A DNA stretch of 9,269 bases from Flavobacterium psychrophilum (GTDB taxonomy: Bacteria; Bacteroidota; Bacteroidia; Flavobacteriales; Flavobacteriaceae), in contig CALPPS020000088.1 in NCBI GenBank assembly GCA_943325515.2, forward strand, positions 1-9,269, written 5' to 3'. Positions within the stretch are counted from its first letter, which is position 1. Every line of letters begins with the position of its first letter. The translations under genes and the position numbers were made by a program. Positions 1-8,286 of this stretch are shown here, one piece after another. Under the pieces are notes generated by a model, which was given only the letters and a program-made list of their open reading frames with translations, was not told the origin of the DNA and did no database searches.

Positions 1-1932
1 CCAATTGTTACCAATATGTCGATTATAGATCCAGATGACGTTGGAATTGCGGCCATGTATATTCAAATTTCTTCGGGTTACGTTTTTGGTCAAGATTTAC
101 TAACATTAACGGGTATTCATCCCGCGATAATTTCCTCTTGGAATGCAACAGAAGGAAAATTAACCTTGAGCGGAATAAGTGGCGAACCTAGTTATTTACA
201 ATTTAAAGCCGCTATTGAATCGGTAGTTTTTACAAATTCAGCAGTTAATCCAAGCGGACAACGTATTTTTTCAATTACTATCGGGCAAGCAAATTATTTA
301 CCTTCAACAAATCATTATTATCAATTTGTTCCCGATATTGGAATAACTTGGTCAAATGCTAAAATTGCTGCAGAAAATAGTACTTATTATGGACTTCAAG
401 GATATTTAGTAACAATATCATCGGCAGATGAAGCTCAACTTTCTGGCGAACAATCTTCAGGTGCAGGTTGGATTGGCGGTAGTGATGAACAATTAGAGGG
501 GATTTGGAGATGGATGACTGGACCAGAAATTGGAAATATTTTTTGGGATAGCATTGTTGGATTTACCCCATCATTCGAAAAATGGAATATTGGTGAGCCA
601 AATAATAATGGCGATGAGGATTATGCTCACATAACTGCACTAGGCGTTGGGATTCCTGGCTCGTGGAATGATTTGCCAGATTTTGGCCCCATAAGTGGAG
701 TTTATCAACCCAAAGGATATATCGTTGAATATGGAGGGATGCCTGGTGATCCTTTATTAAATATTTCGGCAAGTTCAACTATTACAATTCCAACTATAAA
801 TCCAGTTGGTGATTATGAAATTTGTGATTCAGGTTCTGTAACATTAAATGCAACTGGAGAATCAGTTTTCTGGTACGAAACACAAGTTGGCGGAACTCCA
901 ATTGCATCAGGAAATTCATTTACAACACCTATCCTAAATTCAAATAAGACCTATTATCTCGATGCTTTTTCAATTGGTTGTACAACGTTTAACAGGGAGC
1001 CTTTAACTGTAATTGTAAATGAAAGACCCATTTTGACAATCAATAACACTATTTCAATTTGTGAAGGAGATTCTGCTATTATAAATGCAAATAGTTCCAT
1101 TGGAACAGTAAAATGGTATGATAGTTTAACATCGTCTTCGCCAATTTTTACAGGAAATCCTTTTACTACAACATTTCTAAATTCCTCTACAATTTATTAT
1201 GTAGAATCTGATAACAATAACTGTTTCTCCATTCCAAGAACTTTAATAAATGTATCAGTAAATCCAAATTCACCATCACTAAGCGATGTTGAATTAACAA
1301 TTTGCGAAGGAGATAATACAATGCTCACGGCGGGAATATCTGGAATGGATTATGAATGGTCAACTACTGAACTTAATCAAAGTATTCTGGTTTCGACAGA
1401 AGGTGTTTTTTCTGTAAAAATAACAAACAGTTTTGGATGTTCAATAAGCCAAAACTTCACCGTAAATATAAATGAAAGACCAATTATTTCTGGCGTAACC
1501 ATTGTAAATAATTCTGCTACAATCGAAACTAATCAAGGTGATTTCGAATATTCAATTGATGGGATAAACTATCAGTCTTCAAATACCTTTTACTTGCCTA
1601 TAGGCGGAATTTATATAGCTTATGTCAACGAAAAAAGCAATTGTGGAACAGATAATTATATTTTTTCACATTTAACTTATCCGCCTTTTTTTACTCCAAA
1701 CGGCGATGGGTATAATGATTATTGGTGTATCAAAGGAATGAATCATTACAACAATCCAAATATTTCCATTTTTGATAGATATGGAAAATTAATTATCGTT
1801 TTAAATTCTCAAAATCCTCTTTGGGACGGTACACTTAATGGGAAATTATTGCCTAGCGATGATTACTGGTTCGTTGTTAAAAAAACCGAAACAATACCTG
1901 AACAAAATGGTCATTTCAGTTTAAAAAGATAA
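1..1932 (+). CDS. Secreted C-type lectin / Ig-like protein with T9SS type B sorting domain (5' partial)
   Basis: The reading frame is open from base 1 (codons P-I-V-T-N precede the first ATG at 16), so the true start lies upstream and 16 is probably an internal Met. Numbering from that Met: residues ~1-95 resemble a cadherin-like repeat; ~100-242 form a C-type lectin domain (WIGG at 152-155, EPN at 194-196, WND at 217-219, ending GYIVEYGG); ~263-336, ~337-417 and ~418-490 are Ig-like repeats of the type found in Bacteroidota surface proteins, with paired cysteines and 'ICEGD' starts; ~556-638 is the gliding-motility-associated C-terminal (CHU_C, type B) sorting domain (FFTPNGDGYND, IFDRYGK, WDGT, ending GHFSLKR). 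By family knowledge this tail targets the protein through the type IX secretion system to the cell surface or medium. A role in adhesion or glycan binding is inferred from the lectin and Ig-like modules. The ligand is unknown. Confidence 0.93.
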   Translation, partial: PIVTNMSIIDPDDVGIAAMYIQISSGYVFGQDLLTLTGIHPAIISSWNATEGKLTLSGISGEPSYLQFKAAIESVVFTNSAVNPSGQRIFSITIGQANYLPSTNHYYQFVPDIGITWSNAKIAAENSTYYGLQGYLVTISSADEAQLSGEQSSGAGWIGGSDEQLEGIWRWMTGPEIGNIFWDSIVGFTPSFEKWNIGEPNNNGDEDYAHITALGVGIPGSWNDLPDFGPISGVYQPKGYIVEYGGMPGDPLLNISASSTITIPTINPVGDYEICDSGSVTLNATGESVFWYETQVGGTPIASGNSFTTPILNSNKTYYLDAFSIGCTTFNREPLTVIVNERPILTINNTISICEGDSAIINANSSIGTVKWYDSLTSSSPIFTGNPFTTTFLNSSTIYYVESDNNNCFSIPRTLINVSVNPNSPSLSDVELTICEGDNTMLTAGISGMDYEWSTTELNQSILVSTEGVFSVKITNSFGCSISQNFTVNINERPIISGVTIVNNSATIETNQGDFEYSIDGINYQSSNTFYLPIGGIYIAYVNEKSNCGTDNYIFSHLTYPPFFTPNGDGYNDYWCIKGMNHYNNPNISIFDRYGKLIIVLNSQNPLWDGTLNGKLLPSDDYWFVVKKTETIPEQNGHFSLKR

Positions 1933-1936
1933 AATA

Positions 1937-3070
1937 TTATTGGAGTTTATTTTGAATCTCATTCAGAACAAAAATATAATCCTTTTGATTATTTTGGAAA
2001 TCTCTATTGGTTACATCAATAATTAATACGTTTAAATCTTTTTGAGTTTTGATATAATCTAAATAACCATTGTTTATTTTTTCTAAATAATTTGAGGAAA
2101 TTTCTTGTTCATAACTTCTTCCTCTGGTTTTAATATTGTCTAAAAGACGATCTGTATTTTGATATAAATAGATATACAAATCAGGTTTTGGCATTTCTTT
2201 ATAGATGATATCAAACATGGTTTTGTATAAACGAAATTCATCTTCTTGCAAAGTAACTTTTGCAAAAATTAAAGATTTAAAAATATGATAATCAGCTACA
2301 ATAAAATCTTTGAACAAATCAAATTGCGCTAAATCATCTGAAATTTGTTGGTACCTGTCGGCTAAAAATGACATTTCTAGTGGAAACGCATACCGACTTT
2401 GATCTTGGTAAAACTTTGGCAAAAAAGGATTATCAGCAAAACGTTCTAATACCGTTTTTGCATTAAAATCTTCTGCTAACTTATTGGTTAAAGTTGTTTT
2501 GCCAGCACCAATATTTCCTTCAATCGCGATGTAATTAAACTGGTTCAGCTTTATTTGTGCAATTGGTGTTTCTAATTGATGAATTACTTTACAATGGCTT
2601 TTATCTTCCGAAAGCGCAACTAATTCATGTAAATATTTTTGCAATATAGGATGACGCCAATCTAAATTCAAATCTTGCATGGGCACCAATACAAAGAGAC
2701 GATTTTGCATTTCTGGATGTGGCACTTGCAATTTATCTGAAGCTATTATTTCCTCATCATAAGCAATTAAATCAATATCAATAATTCGAGCCTCATATCC
2801 TTCTTTTTGCTCACGAACTCTTCCTAATTTTTCTTCAAGCCCTAAAATTTCTTCTAAAATTTGATGTGCTGATTTATGGGTGTTCACAATCACTGCACAA
2901 TTATAGAAGTTGTCACTTTCAAAACCCCAAGCTGGCGTTTCATAAAGTTTAGAAACGCTAATAATAGTTCCTATTTCTATATGCAGCTCATTGATACAAC
3001 GATGCATGTTTTCAAGACGGTTGCCCTGATTACTGCCTAATGATAAAATGACCTGATGCTGCTTATTCAT
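1937..3070 (-). CDS. folK: Bifunctional HPPK (FolK) - deoxynucleoside kinase fusion
   Basis: 377 aa with two enzyme domains. Residues ~6-135 are 6-hydroxymethyl-7,8-dihydropterin pyrophosphokinase (EC 2.7.6.3, folate synthesis): LSLGSNQGNR at 9-18, YETPAWGF at 43-50, and the signature EARIIDIDLI, whose D98 and D100 match the Mg-binding aspartates of E. coli FolK, then PHP and RLFVLVP. Residues ~178-377 are a deoxynucleoside kinase-like domain: P-loop GNIGAGKTT at 185-193, LERFADNPFLPKFY at 208-221, and a LID-like RGRSYEQ at 316-322. A linker of about 40 residues joins them. The usual DRS-type motif of the kinase family appears as D260-Y-H. Both proteins are cytosolic. The second domain probably phosphorylates a deoxynucleoside for salvage, but its substrate cannot be read from the sequence. 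The start ATG leaves six residues before the first beta strand, as expected for FolK. The gene is convergent with the T9SS protein gene. Confidence 0.93.
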   Translation of the reverse strand: MNKQHQVILSLGSNQGNRLENMHRCINELHIEIGTIISVSKLYETPAWGFESDNFYNCAVIVNTHKSAHQILEEILGLEEKLGRVREQKEGYEARIIDIDLIAYDEEIIASDKLQVPHPEMQNRLFVLVPMQDLNLDWRHPILQKYLHELVALSEDKSHCKVIHQLETPIAQIKLNQFNYIAIEGNIGAGKTTLTNKLAEDFNAKTVLERFADNPFLPKFYQDQSRYAFPLEMSFLADRYQQISDDLAQFDLFKDFIVADYHIFKSLIFAKVTLQEDEFRLYKTMFDIIYKEMPKPDLYIYLYQNTDRLLDNIKTRGRSYEQEISSNYLEKINNGYLDYIKTQKDLNVLIIDVTNRDFQNNQKDYIFVLNEIQNKLQ

Positions 3071-3207
3071 AGAAGCACAAATTAACTAAAACTATTTTAG
3101 AATAACTGAAAAAACAATCAGACTGTTAATAACATTTTCTAAATAATTCATTTTTAAACTATCATAAAACTTCTATAAATAGAGTACAGTTTATAGCTAA
3201 AAGGCAT

Positions 3208-3215
3208 TATTTTTG
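3208..3215 (+). promoter_or_regulatory. Candidate -7 element TATTTTTG upstream of the AsmA gene
   Basis: TATTTTTG fits the Bacteroidota/Flavobacterium -7 consensus TAnnTTTG and lies 32 bp before the AsmA start codon. A clear -33 TTG at the right distance is missing (only TTTA at 3190-3193), so this is a weak call. No purine-rich Shine-Dalgarno is seen before the ATG, as usual in this phylum. Confidence 0.4.
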
Positions 3216-3247
3216 TTACCGTTAAAAGAACTAAAATTGTACTAATC

Positions 3248-5839
3248 ATGTTAAAGAAAATCTTAAAAATCGTTGGAATTATTCTGTTGTTTTTAGTAAT
3301 CGCCGGATTTGCAATTCCTTATTTTTTCAAAGATCAAATCAAAGCTAAAATCCTAACTGCTATTAATGAAAAAGTAGATGCCAAAGTAGCTTTCGAAGAT
3401 GCCGATTTGAGTTTGTTTAAAAATTTTCCTAATGCCAGCGTAACCATAGATAAACTTTCTATAATTAACAAAGCGCCTTTTGAAGGTGATACTTTAGTGG
3501 CGTTTGATGAGTTAAATTTAAAAATGTCTATCAAAGAATTATTTAATGGCGATGATGAACCCATGAATATTGATGGGATTTCCTCAAAAAACGGCTTAAT
3601 CAATATCATTTTCAATAAAGATGGCATTGGAAATTTTGATATTGCTCTAAAAGACAAAAATGAAACTGAACCGAAAAGCAAACCGCTTTCACTCAAAATA
3701 AAAGAATACGCTGTAGAGAATCTTAAGTTTAAATTTAAAGATGAAAAATCAAAAATCAAGATGGTTTTAGACAGTATTAACCATGAAGGACAAGGAGATT
3801 TTACTGCTTCAAAATTAGATTTGGTCACTAAAACTAGTGCTAAAGTTTCCCTAGATATGGATAAAGTGAACTACATGAAAAATGTTGCTATTTCATTAGA
3901 TGCCATTCTTGGAATTGATTTAGACCAAAGCAAATATACTTTCAAAGAAAACAAAGCTAAAATCAATGAACTACCGTTAGAATTTGATGGCTTTATACAA
4001 ATGGTTGCTACCGGGCAACAATATGATTTGAAATTCAAAACACCCACTTCTTCATTTAAGAACTTCTTAGGACTAATTCCTGCGCAATATTCAAGTAATT
4101 TGAAAGACGTGAAAACCAATGGTGATTTTACGGTTGTTGGTTTTGCCAAAGGATTATTATCCGACACCACTGTACCAAAATTCAATATTAAAATTGCTTC
4201 CAATAATGCATCTTTTCAATATCCGAATTTACCAAAATCAGTACAAAAAATTATTATTGACACTAAAATTATAAACGAAACTGGTGTGATGAATGACACT
4301 TATGTGAACTTGGAAAAATTATCATTCCAAATTGACCAAGATGTTTTTAATGCAAAAGCAACCATTAAAAATGTGTCCGAAAATGCGCTAGTCAATGCAG
4401 CACTCAAGGGAACTATTAATCTTAGTAATTTAACTAAAGCGTATCCTATCAAATTAGATAAACCACTAACCGGAATTTTAAAAGCAGATGTGACCACCGG
4501 TTTTGATATGCAAGCAGTAGAAAAAAGTGAATATGCCCGAATAAAAAATGCAGGAACAATGGACTTAACGGGTTTTAATTATACCGATGAAAAAGGAAAA
4601 ACCATAAAAATCAGTAGAGCTATAGTTGCCTTTGACCCCAGTCATGTGAATTTGAAACAATTCAATGCTACAACTGGCAAAAGTGATTTGGCTATCAACG
4701 GAGTGTTAGAAAATTTCTATGGTTTTGTATTTAAAAATCAAGAATTGAAAGGCGATTTTAATTTGAATTCCAATCAATTAGCAGTTAGTGATTTTATGAC
4801 TACGGAAGATGCTTCGAAAAAAGACACTAAACCATCAGAAGCCATGAAAATCCCAACTTTTTTGAATTGTACCTTGACCGCAAAAGCCAATACGGTTTTG
4901 TATGATAATTTAACTTTGAAAAACGTATCGGGGAAAGTGATTATCAAAGACCAAAAAGTTACCTTAGAAAATGGTAAAACCAATATTTTTGGAGGTTCAA
5001 TTGCCTTTAAAGGTGACGTTTCTACCAAAGAAAAAATAGCCAAATTCAATATGGATTTAGGATTACAAGGAGTTGATATTGCCCAAACCTTTACACAATT
5101 GGACATGATGAAAAAAATTGCTCCCATAGCTGGTGTAATCAACGGAAAACTGAACTCTAAAATTCAACTTTCTGGAAATCTAAAAGACAAAGAAATGACA
5201 CCTGAATTGAAAAGTATAAGCGGAGATTTATTAGGAGAATTACTTTCAACTACGGTAAATGCTAGTAATTCCAATTTACTGACCGCTTTAGATGATAAAT
5301 TAGGGTTTGTGGATTTGAAAAAATTAAACCTCAACGATTTGAAAGCCACATTAACTTTTAAAGACGGAAAAGTAAACGTAAAACCATTTGACATCAAATA
5401 CCAAGATATCAAAGCCACAATTGCTGGAACACATAGTTTTGAGCAATTGATGAACTACACCATGAAACTAGAAGTACCCGCAAAATATCTAGGAACCGAA
5501 GCCAATGCTATGCTTGCCAAATTATCGCCTTCTGATGCTAAAAAGCTTGAAAATGTTCCAATAAATGCCATAATTACTGGGAGTTTCCAAAACCCTAAAA
5601 TCACTACTGATGTGAAACAAGCCACCACATCACTGGTAAATAATTTAGTAAAACAACAAAAAGACAAATTAGTTACTGGTAGCAAAGAGGCTTTGAATTC
5701 TATTATCTCAAATGCTACAAAAGCAAAATCAGATACTACGAAAACGGATGTCAAAACAGATATAAAAACAAAAACAAATGATTTGCTAAACGGGTTGTTT
5801 AACAAGAAGAAAAAAGCAGAACCTAAGAAAGTAGAGTAA
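3248..5839 (+). CDS. AsmA family envelope protein
   Basis: 863 aa. One N-terminal membrane segment (~residues 6-27, after MLKKILK) is followed by a long periplasmic region rich in beta strands, with repeated 'NLKMSIKELF', 'GDFTVVG' and 'NGVLENF'-like strands, as in AsmA/TamB/YhdP-type proteins. The first ~130 residues match the AsmA N-terminal pattern (FFKDQIKAKI..INEKVDAKVAFEDADLSLFKNFP). The C-terminal third (~560-790) resembles the AsmA_2 region, ending in a Lys-rich tail with KKKKAEPKK. The length is normal for flavobacterial members. By family knowledge these proteins are anchored in the inner membrane and span towards the outer membrane, and are implicated in phospholipid transport and outer-membrane homeostasis. 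The exact role here is inferred. The gene stands alone, with opposite-strand genes on both sides. The start is chosen because the hydrophobic segment follows directly. Confidence 0.9.
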   Translation: MLKKILKIVGIILLFLVIAGFAIPYFFKDQIKAKILTAINEKVDAKVAFEDADLSLFKNFPNASVTIDKLSIINKAPFEGDTLVAFDELNLKMSIKELFNGDDEPMNIDGISSKNGLINIIFNKDGIGNFDIALKDKNETEPKSKPLSLKIKEYAVENLKFKFKDEKSKIKMVLDSINHEGQGDFTASKLDLVTKTSAKVSLDMDKVNYMKNVAISLDAILGIDLDQSKYTFKENKAKINELPLEFDGFIQMVATGQQYDLKFKTPTSSFKNFLGLIPAQYSSNLKDVKTNGDFTVVGFAKGLLSDTTVPKFNIKIASNNASFQYPNLPKSVQKIIIDTKIINETGVMNDTYVNLEKLSFQIDQDVFNAKATIKNVSENALVNAALKGTINLSNLTKAYPIKLDKPLTGILKADVTTGFDMQAVEKSEYARIKNAGTMDLTGFNYTDEKGKTIKISRAIVAFDPSHVNLKQFNATTGKSDLAINGVLENFYGFVFKNQELKGDFNLNSNQLAVSDFMTTEDASKKDTKPSEAMKIPTFLNCTLTAKANTVLYDNLTLKNVSGKVIIKDQKVTLENGKTNIFGGSIAFKGDVSTKEKIAKFNMDLGLQGVDIAQTFTQLDMMKKIAPIAGVINGKLNSKIQLSGNLKDKEMTPELKSISGDLLGELLSTTVNASNSNLLTALDDKLGFVDLKKLNLNDLKATLTFKDGKVNVKPFDIKYQDIKATIAGTHSFEQLMNYTMKLEVPAKYLGTEANAMLAKLSPSDAKKLENVPINAIITGSFQNPKITTDVKQATTSLVNNLVKQQKDKLVTGSKEALNSIISNATKAKSDTTKTDVKTDIKTKTNDLLNGLFNKKKKAEPKKVE

Positions 5840-5853
5840 TTTTTTAATTGTTT

Positions 5854-5873
5854 TGTCATTCCAAGGAACGACA
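5854..5873. repeat. Short imperfect inverted repeat between convergent genes
   Basis: TGTCATTCC and GGAACGACA are inverted copies, separated by AA, with one mismatched pair. The element lies in the 35-bp gap between the AsmA gene and the DUF2797 gene. It lacks a downstream T-run on either strand, so it is not a canonical terminator. The core resembles the widely scattered 'GTCATTnCgAGGAACGA' palindromic intergenic repeat known from many bacterial genomes; that match is from memory and is an inference. Confidence 0.5.
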
Positions 5874-5874
5874 C

Positions 5875-6669
5875 TTACAAACTAATCTTCACAACATAAC
5901 CTTCAAATGTTCGAACATTAAAAACAGTTCCGTCTTCAAAAAGCAAATATTGACCTTTAATTCCGGTTAGTTTTCCTGTGAAATTAGGTGATTTATCCAA
6001 ATTTAAGCTCGTTACTTTTTTAGGATATTCCAACACAGGAAAGTTTAATTCATACAAATCATTTGCGTTCAAATCATAATATTCTTGAACCTCTTTTGGA
6101 ATTAAGTACTTCAAACTTGCTTTTTCTTTAATTAAATCAGCCGTTGGGACTTCGTTTTTCAACATTTTTTGCCAATTGGTTTTATCGGCATAATGATTTT
6201 TTAGCGCCACTTCGGTTATACCTGCCAAGTAACGATTAGGCACTTCCACTATTGAAATGGCTTGCACTGCTCCTTGGTCTATCCATCGTGTAGGCACTTG
6301 TGTTTTTCTGGTAACACCCACTTTCACTTCGCTTGATAATGCTAAATATACAATATGAGGTTGCAGTTGCACTCGTTTTTCATAGTCTAAATCTCGATCT
6401 TCAATATCTAAATGTGCGGTGCTCAACTCTGGTTTCATAATCCAATCACCAGCAGAAGCCGAACTCATAAAACAATCATAACAAAAACCTTGACGGAAAA
6501 TCTTTTTCTTTTTGCCACAATTCAAACATTGATAGCCCTGAAAAGTGATTTCCATAGATTTGTCTAACAACTGATTTACACTCAAAAAACTATTCTCAAA
6601 TACCAAATAATATTGAATAGGATTAGAAAATTCCGTTTGCATTTTGGTCAATACACCTTCGTAAGTCAT
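5875..6669 (-). CDS. DUF2797 domain protein with zinc-ribbon-like motif
   Basis: 264 aa, recognised as the DUF2797 family of unknown function. A four-cysteine zinc-binding motif sits at C48-x2-C51 and C63-x2-C66 (CLNCGKKKKIFRQGFCYDC). The segment ~105-160 is the best conserved part: HIVYLAL, KVGVTR at 116-121, RWIDQGA at 128-134, then a Glu at 153. This order (VYL, GxTR, Arg, later Glu) recalls the GIY-YIG nuclease fold, which is my inference and not a settled function. The C-terminal ~45 residues form a beta-rich tail (GKLTGIKGQYLLFEDGTVFNVRTFEGY). No signal peptide or membrane segment is present, so it is probably cytosolic. The gene is divergent from GH3, with 98 bp between starts. The start is the first Met of a typical N-terminus (MTYEGVLTKM). 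Confidence 0.88.
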   Translation of the reverse strand: MTYEGVLTKMQTEFSNPIQYYLVFENSFLSVNQLLDKSMEITFQGYQCLNCGKKKKIFRQGFCYDCFMSSASAGDWIMKPELSTAHLDIEDRDLDYEKRVQLQPHIVYLALSSEVKVGVTRKTQVPTRWIDQGAVQAISIVEVPNRYLAGITEVALKNHYADKTNWQKMLKNEVPTADLIKEKASLKYLIPKEVQEYYDLNANDLYELNFPVLEYPKKVTSLNLDKSPNFTGKLTGIKGQYLLFEDGTVFNVRTFEGYVVKISL

Positions 6670-6674
6670 CTTTT

Positions 6675-6742
6675 ATTTAGGATTTAGAAATAAGGATTTA
6701 AGATTTATTTGCTATTTTAGCGTAAAGTTACAAATCCTAAAT
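6675..6742. repeat. Inverted repeat ATTTAGGATTT / AAATCCTAAAT in a divergent intergenic region
   Basis: ATTTAGGATTT at 6675-6685 is an exact 11-bp inverted copy of AAATCCTAAAT at 6732-6742. Related words lie beside each arm (AAGGATTTAAGATTTA on the left, AAATCGTAAATC on the right). The pair spans most of the 98-bp region between the divergent DUF2797 and GH3 genes and could form a long hairpin or a paired regulator site. No clear TAnnTTTG promoter is visible here on either strand. On the minus strand TAGGATTTG is one base too long. Confidence 0.55.
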
Positions 6743-6767
6743 CGTAAATCGAAATTCTAAAATCAAT

Positions 6768-8276
6768 ATGCCCTTTCCAATAATCAATTCTATCGCTTCC
6801 TGGGTTTTGAAACAACGCATTCATCAGATTGAGTTGTTTCTGAAATATCCACATGAGATTCAGGAAGAATTGATGATGAACTTAATTCGCAGCGCAGAAG
6901 AAACGGTTATGGGGCATAAATATGATTTTGCAAGTATTAAATCCTATCAAACATTTTCGGAAAGAATTCCAGTTTCTACCTATGAAGATTTGGAACCGAT
7001 GATTGAACTCACCCGAAAAGGAGCTCAAAATGTTTTTTGGAACACGCCTATAAAATGGTTTGCCAAATCGAGCGGCACTACCAATGCCAAAAGCAAGTTT
7101 ATCCCTGTGAGCAATGAAGCCTTGGAAGATTGTCATTACAAAGGCAGCAAAGATTTGTTGTGCATGTATTTGAACAATAATGAAAACTCCGAAATGTTCC
7201 TCGGCAAAAGTTTGCGCTTGGGTGGAAGTTCTCAGATTTACGAAAAAAACAATTCTTATTTTGGCGATTTATCGGCTATTCTAATTGAAAATATGCCTAT
7301 TTGGGCTGAATTTAGTAGCACACCCAGTAGTAAAATATCCCTCATGAGCGAATGGGAAAGCAAACTCGCAGCTATTATTAATGAAACCAAAATCGAAAAT
7401 GTCACGAGTTTTGCTGGTGTTCCTTCTTGGATGCTTGTATTGCTCCATCGCATTATGACTGAAACTGGTAAAGACAATCTTTTTGAGTTGTGGCCCAATT
7501 TGGAAGTTTATTTTCATGGTGGCGTAAGCTTTGAACCTTATAGAGAACAATACAAAAAAATACTGCCTAAAACTGATTTCAAATACTACGAAATTTATAA
7601 CGCCTCCGAGGGTTTTTTTGCTATTCAAGATTTGAATTATTCTAATGATTTGCTATTGATGTTGGATTACGGCATTTTCTATGAGTTCATTCCTATGGAA
7701 ACATTTGGTACACCAGAACAAAAAGTAATTCGATTAGCCGATGTAGAATTGTTTAAAAACTATGCCGTTGTTATTACAACCAATGCTGGTTTGTGGCGTT
7801 ATTTAATTGGTGATACAATTCGTTTTACTTCTTTAGATCCTTACAGAATAAGAGTTTCGGGCAGAACGAAGCATCATATTAATGTTTTTGGCGAAGAATT
7901 GATGGTAGAAAACACCGATAGGGCTTTGGCTAAAACTTGTGCCACTTTAGACTGTGAAATCAAAGATTATACGGTGGCTCCTATTTTTATGAAAGACAAA
8001 GAAAAAGGTGCACACGAATGGATGATTGAGTTTAAAAAGCAACCTAGTGATATGGCTTTGTTCCAAAAAGCATTAGACGAAAACTTGCAAGAAGTCAATT
8101 CTGATTATGAAGCCAAACGGTATAATAATATGACATTGAATCAACTGAAAGTGAATATTGCGCGAGAGAATTTATTTTATGATTGGCTGGCAGCCAACGA
8201 TAAACTAGGCGGTCAACACAAAATTCCGAGATTGTCGAACCGGCGCGATTATTTGGAGCAGTTGAAAAATATGTAG
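6768..8276 (+). CDS. GH3 family acyl-adenylate / amido synthetase-like protein
   Basis: 502 aa, the full length of bacterial GH3-family proteins (named after plant auxin-responsive GH3 enzymes, members of the acyl-adenylate superfamily that activate a carboxylic acid with ATP and usually join it to an amino acid). Three nucleotide-binding motifs are visible: SSGTTNAKSKFIP from S101, YYEIYNASEGFFA from Y273, and LWRYLIGDTIRF from L342, followed by the hinge-like SGRTKHHINVFGEEL at 364-378. The protein is probably cytosolic. The substrate is unknown in Bacteroidota, and auxin conjugation should not be assumed. The N-terminus MPFPIINSIASW fits the family, supporting the start. The last codons (LEQLKN) fall in an 18-bp sequence repeated at 8955-8972, so the present C-terminus may have been reshaped by insertion of the toxin-antitoxin segment. 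Confidence 0.9.
   Translation: MPFPIINSIASWVLKQRIHQIELFLKYPHEIQEELMMNLIRSAEETVMGHKYDFASIKSYQTFSERIPVSTYEDLEPMIELTRKGAQNVFWNTPIKWFAKSSGTTNAKSKFIPVSNEALEDCHYKGSKDLLCMYLNNNENSEMFLGKSLRLGGSSQIYEKNNSYFGDLSAILIENMPIWAEFSSTPSSKISLMSEWESKLAAIINETKIENVTSFAGVPSWMLVLLHRIMTETGKDNLFELWPNLEVYFHGGVSFEPYREQYKKILPKTDFKYYEIYNASEGFFAIQDLNYSNDLLLMLDYGIFYEFIPMETFGTPEQKVIRLADVELFKNYAVVITTNAGLWRYLIGDTIRFTSLDPYRIRVSGRTKHHINVFGEELMVENTDRALAKTCATLDCEIKDYTVAPIFMKDKEKGAHEWMIEFKKQPSDMALFQKALDENLQEVNSDYEAKRYNNMTLNQLKVNIARENLFYDWLAANDKLGGQHKIPRLSNRRDYLEQLKNM
8252..8269 (+). repeat. 18-bp direct repeat, left copy (3' end of GH3)
   Basis: TTTGGAGCAGTTGAAAAA, covering the GH3 codons for LEQLK, is identical to 8955-8972. The start-to-start distance is 703 bp. 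Confidence 0.9.
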
Positions 8277-8286
8277 GTTTCAACTT

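Noticed and set aside
3071..3247. Promoter for folK on the minus strand.
   Set aside because: No TAnnTTTG match at a workable distance. TTAATTTG lies too close to the start codon and has a mismatch.
5854..5873. Rho-independent bidirectional terminator.
   Set aside because: A weak AT-rich stem with a mismatch, and no T-run after it on either strand.
3334..5874. Long minus-strand frames inside the AsmA gene (for example 3334-3828, 4774-5142, 5455-5874).
   Set aside because: They lie antisense to a well-supported gene, give low-complexity Ser/Phe/Leu-rich products and match no family pattern.
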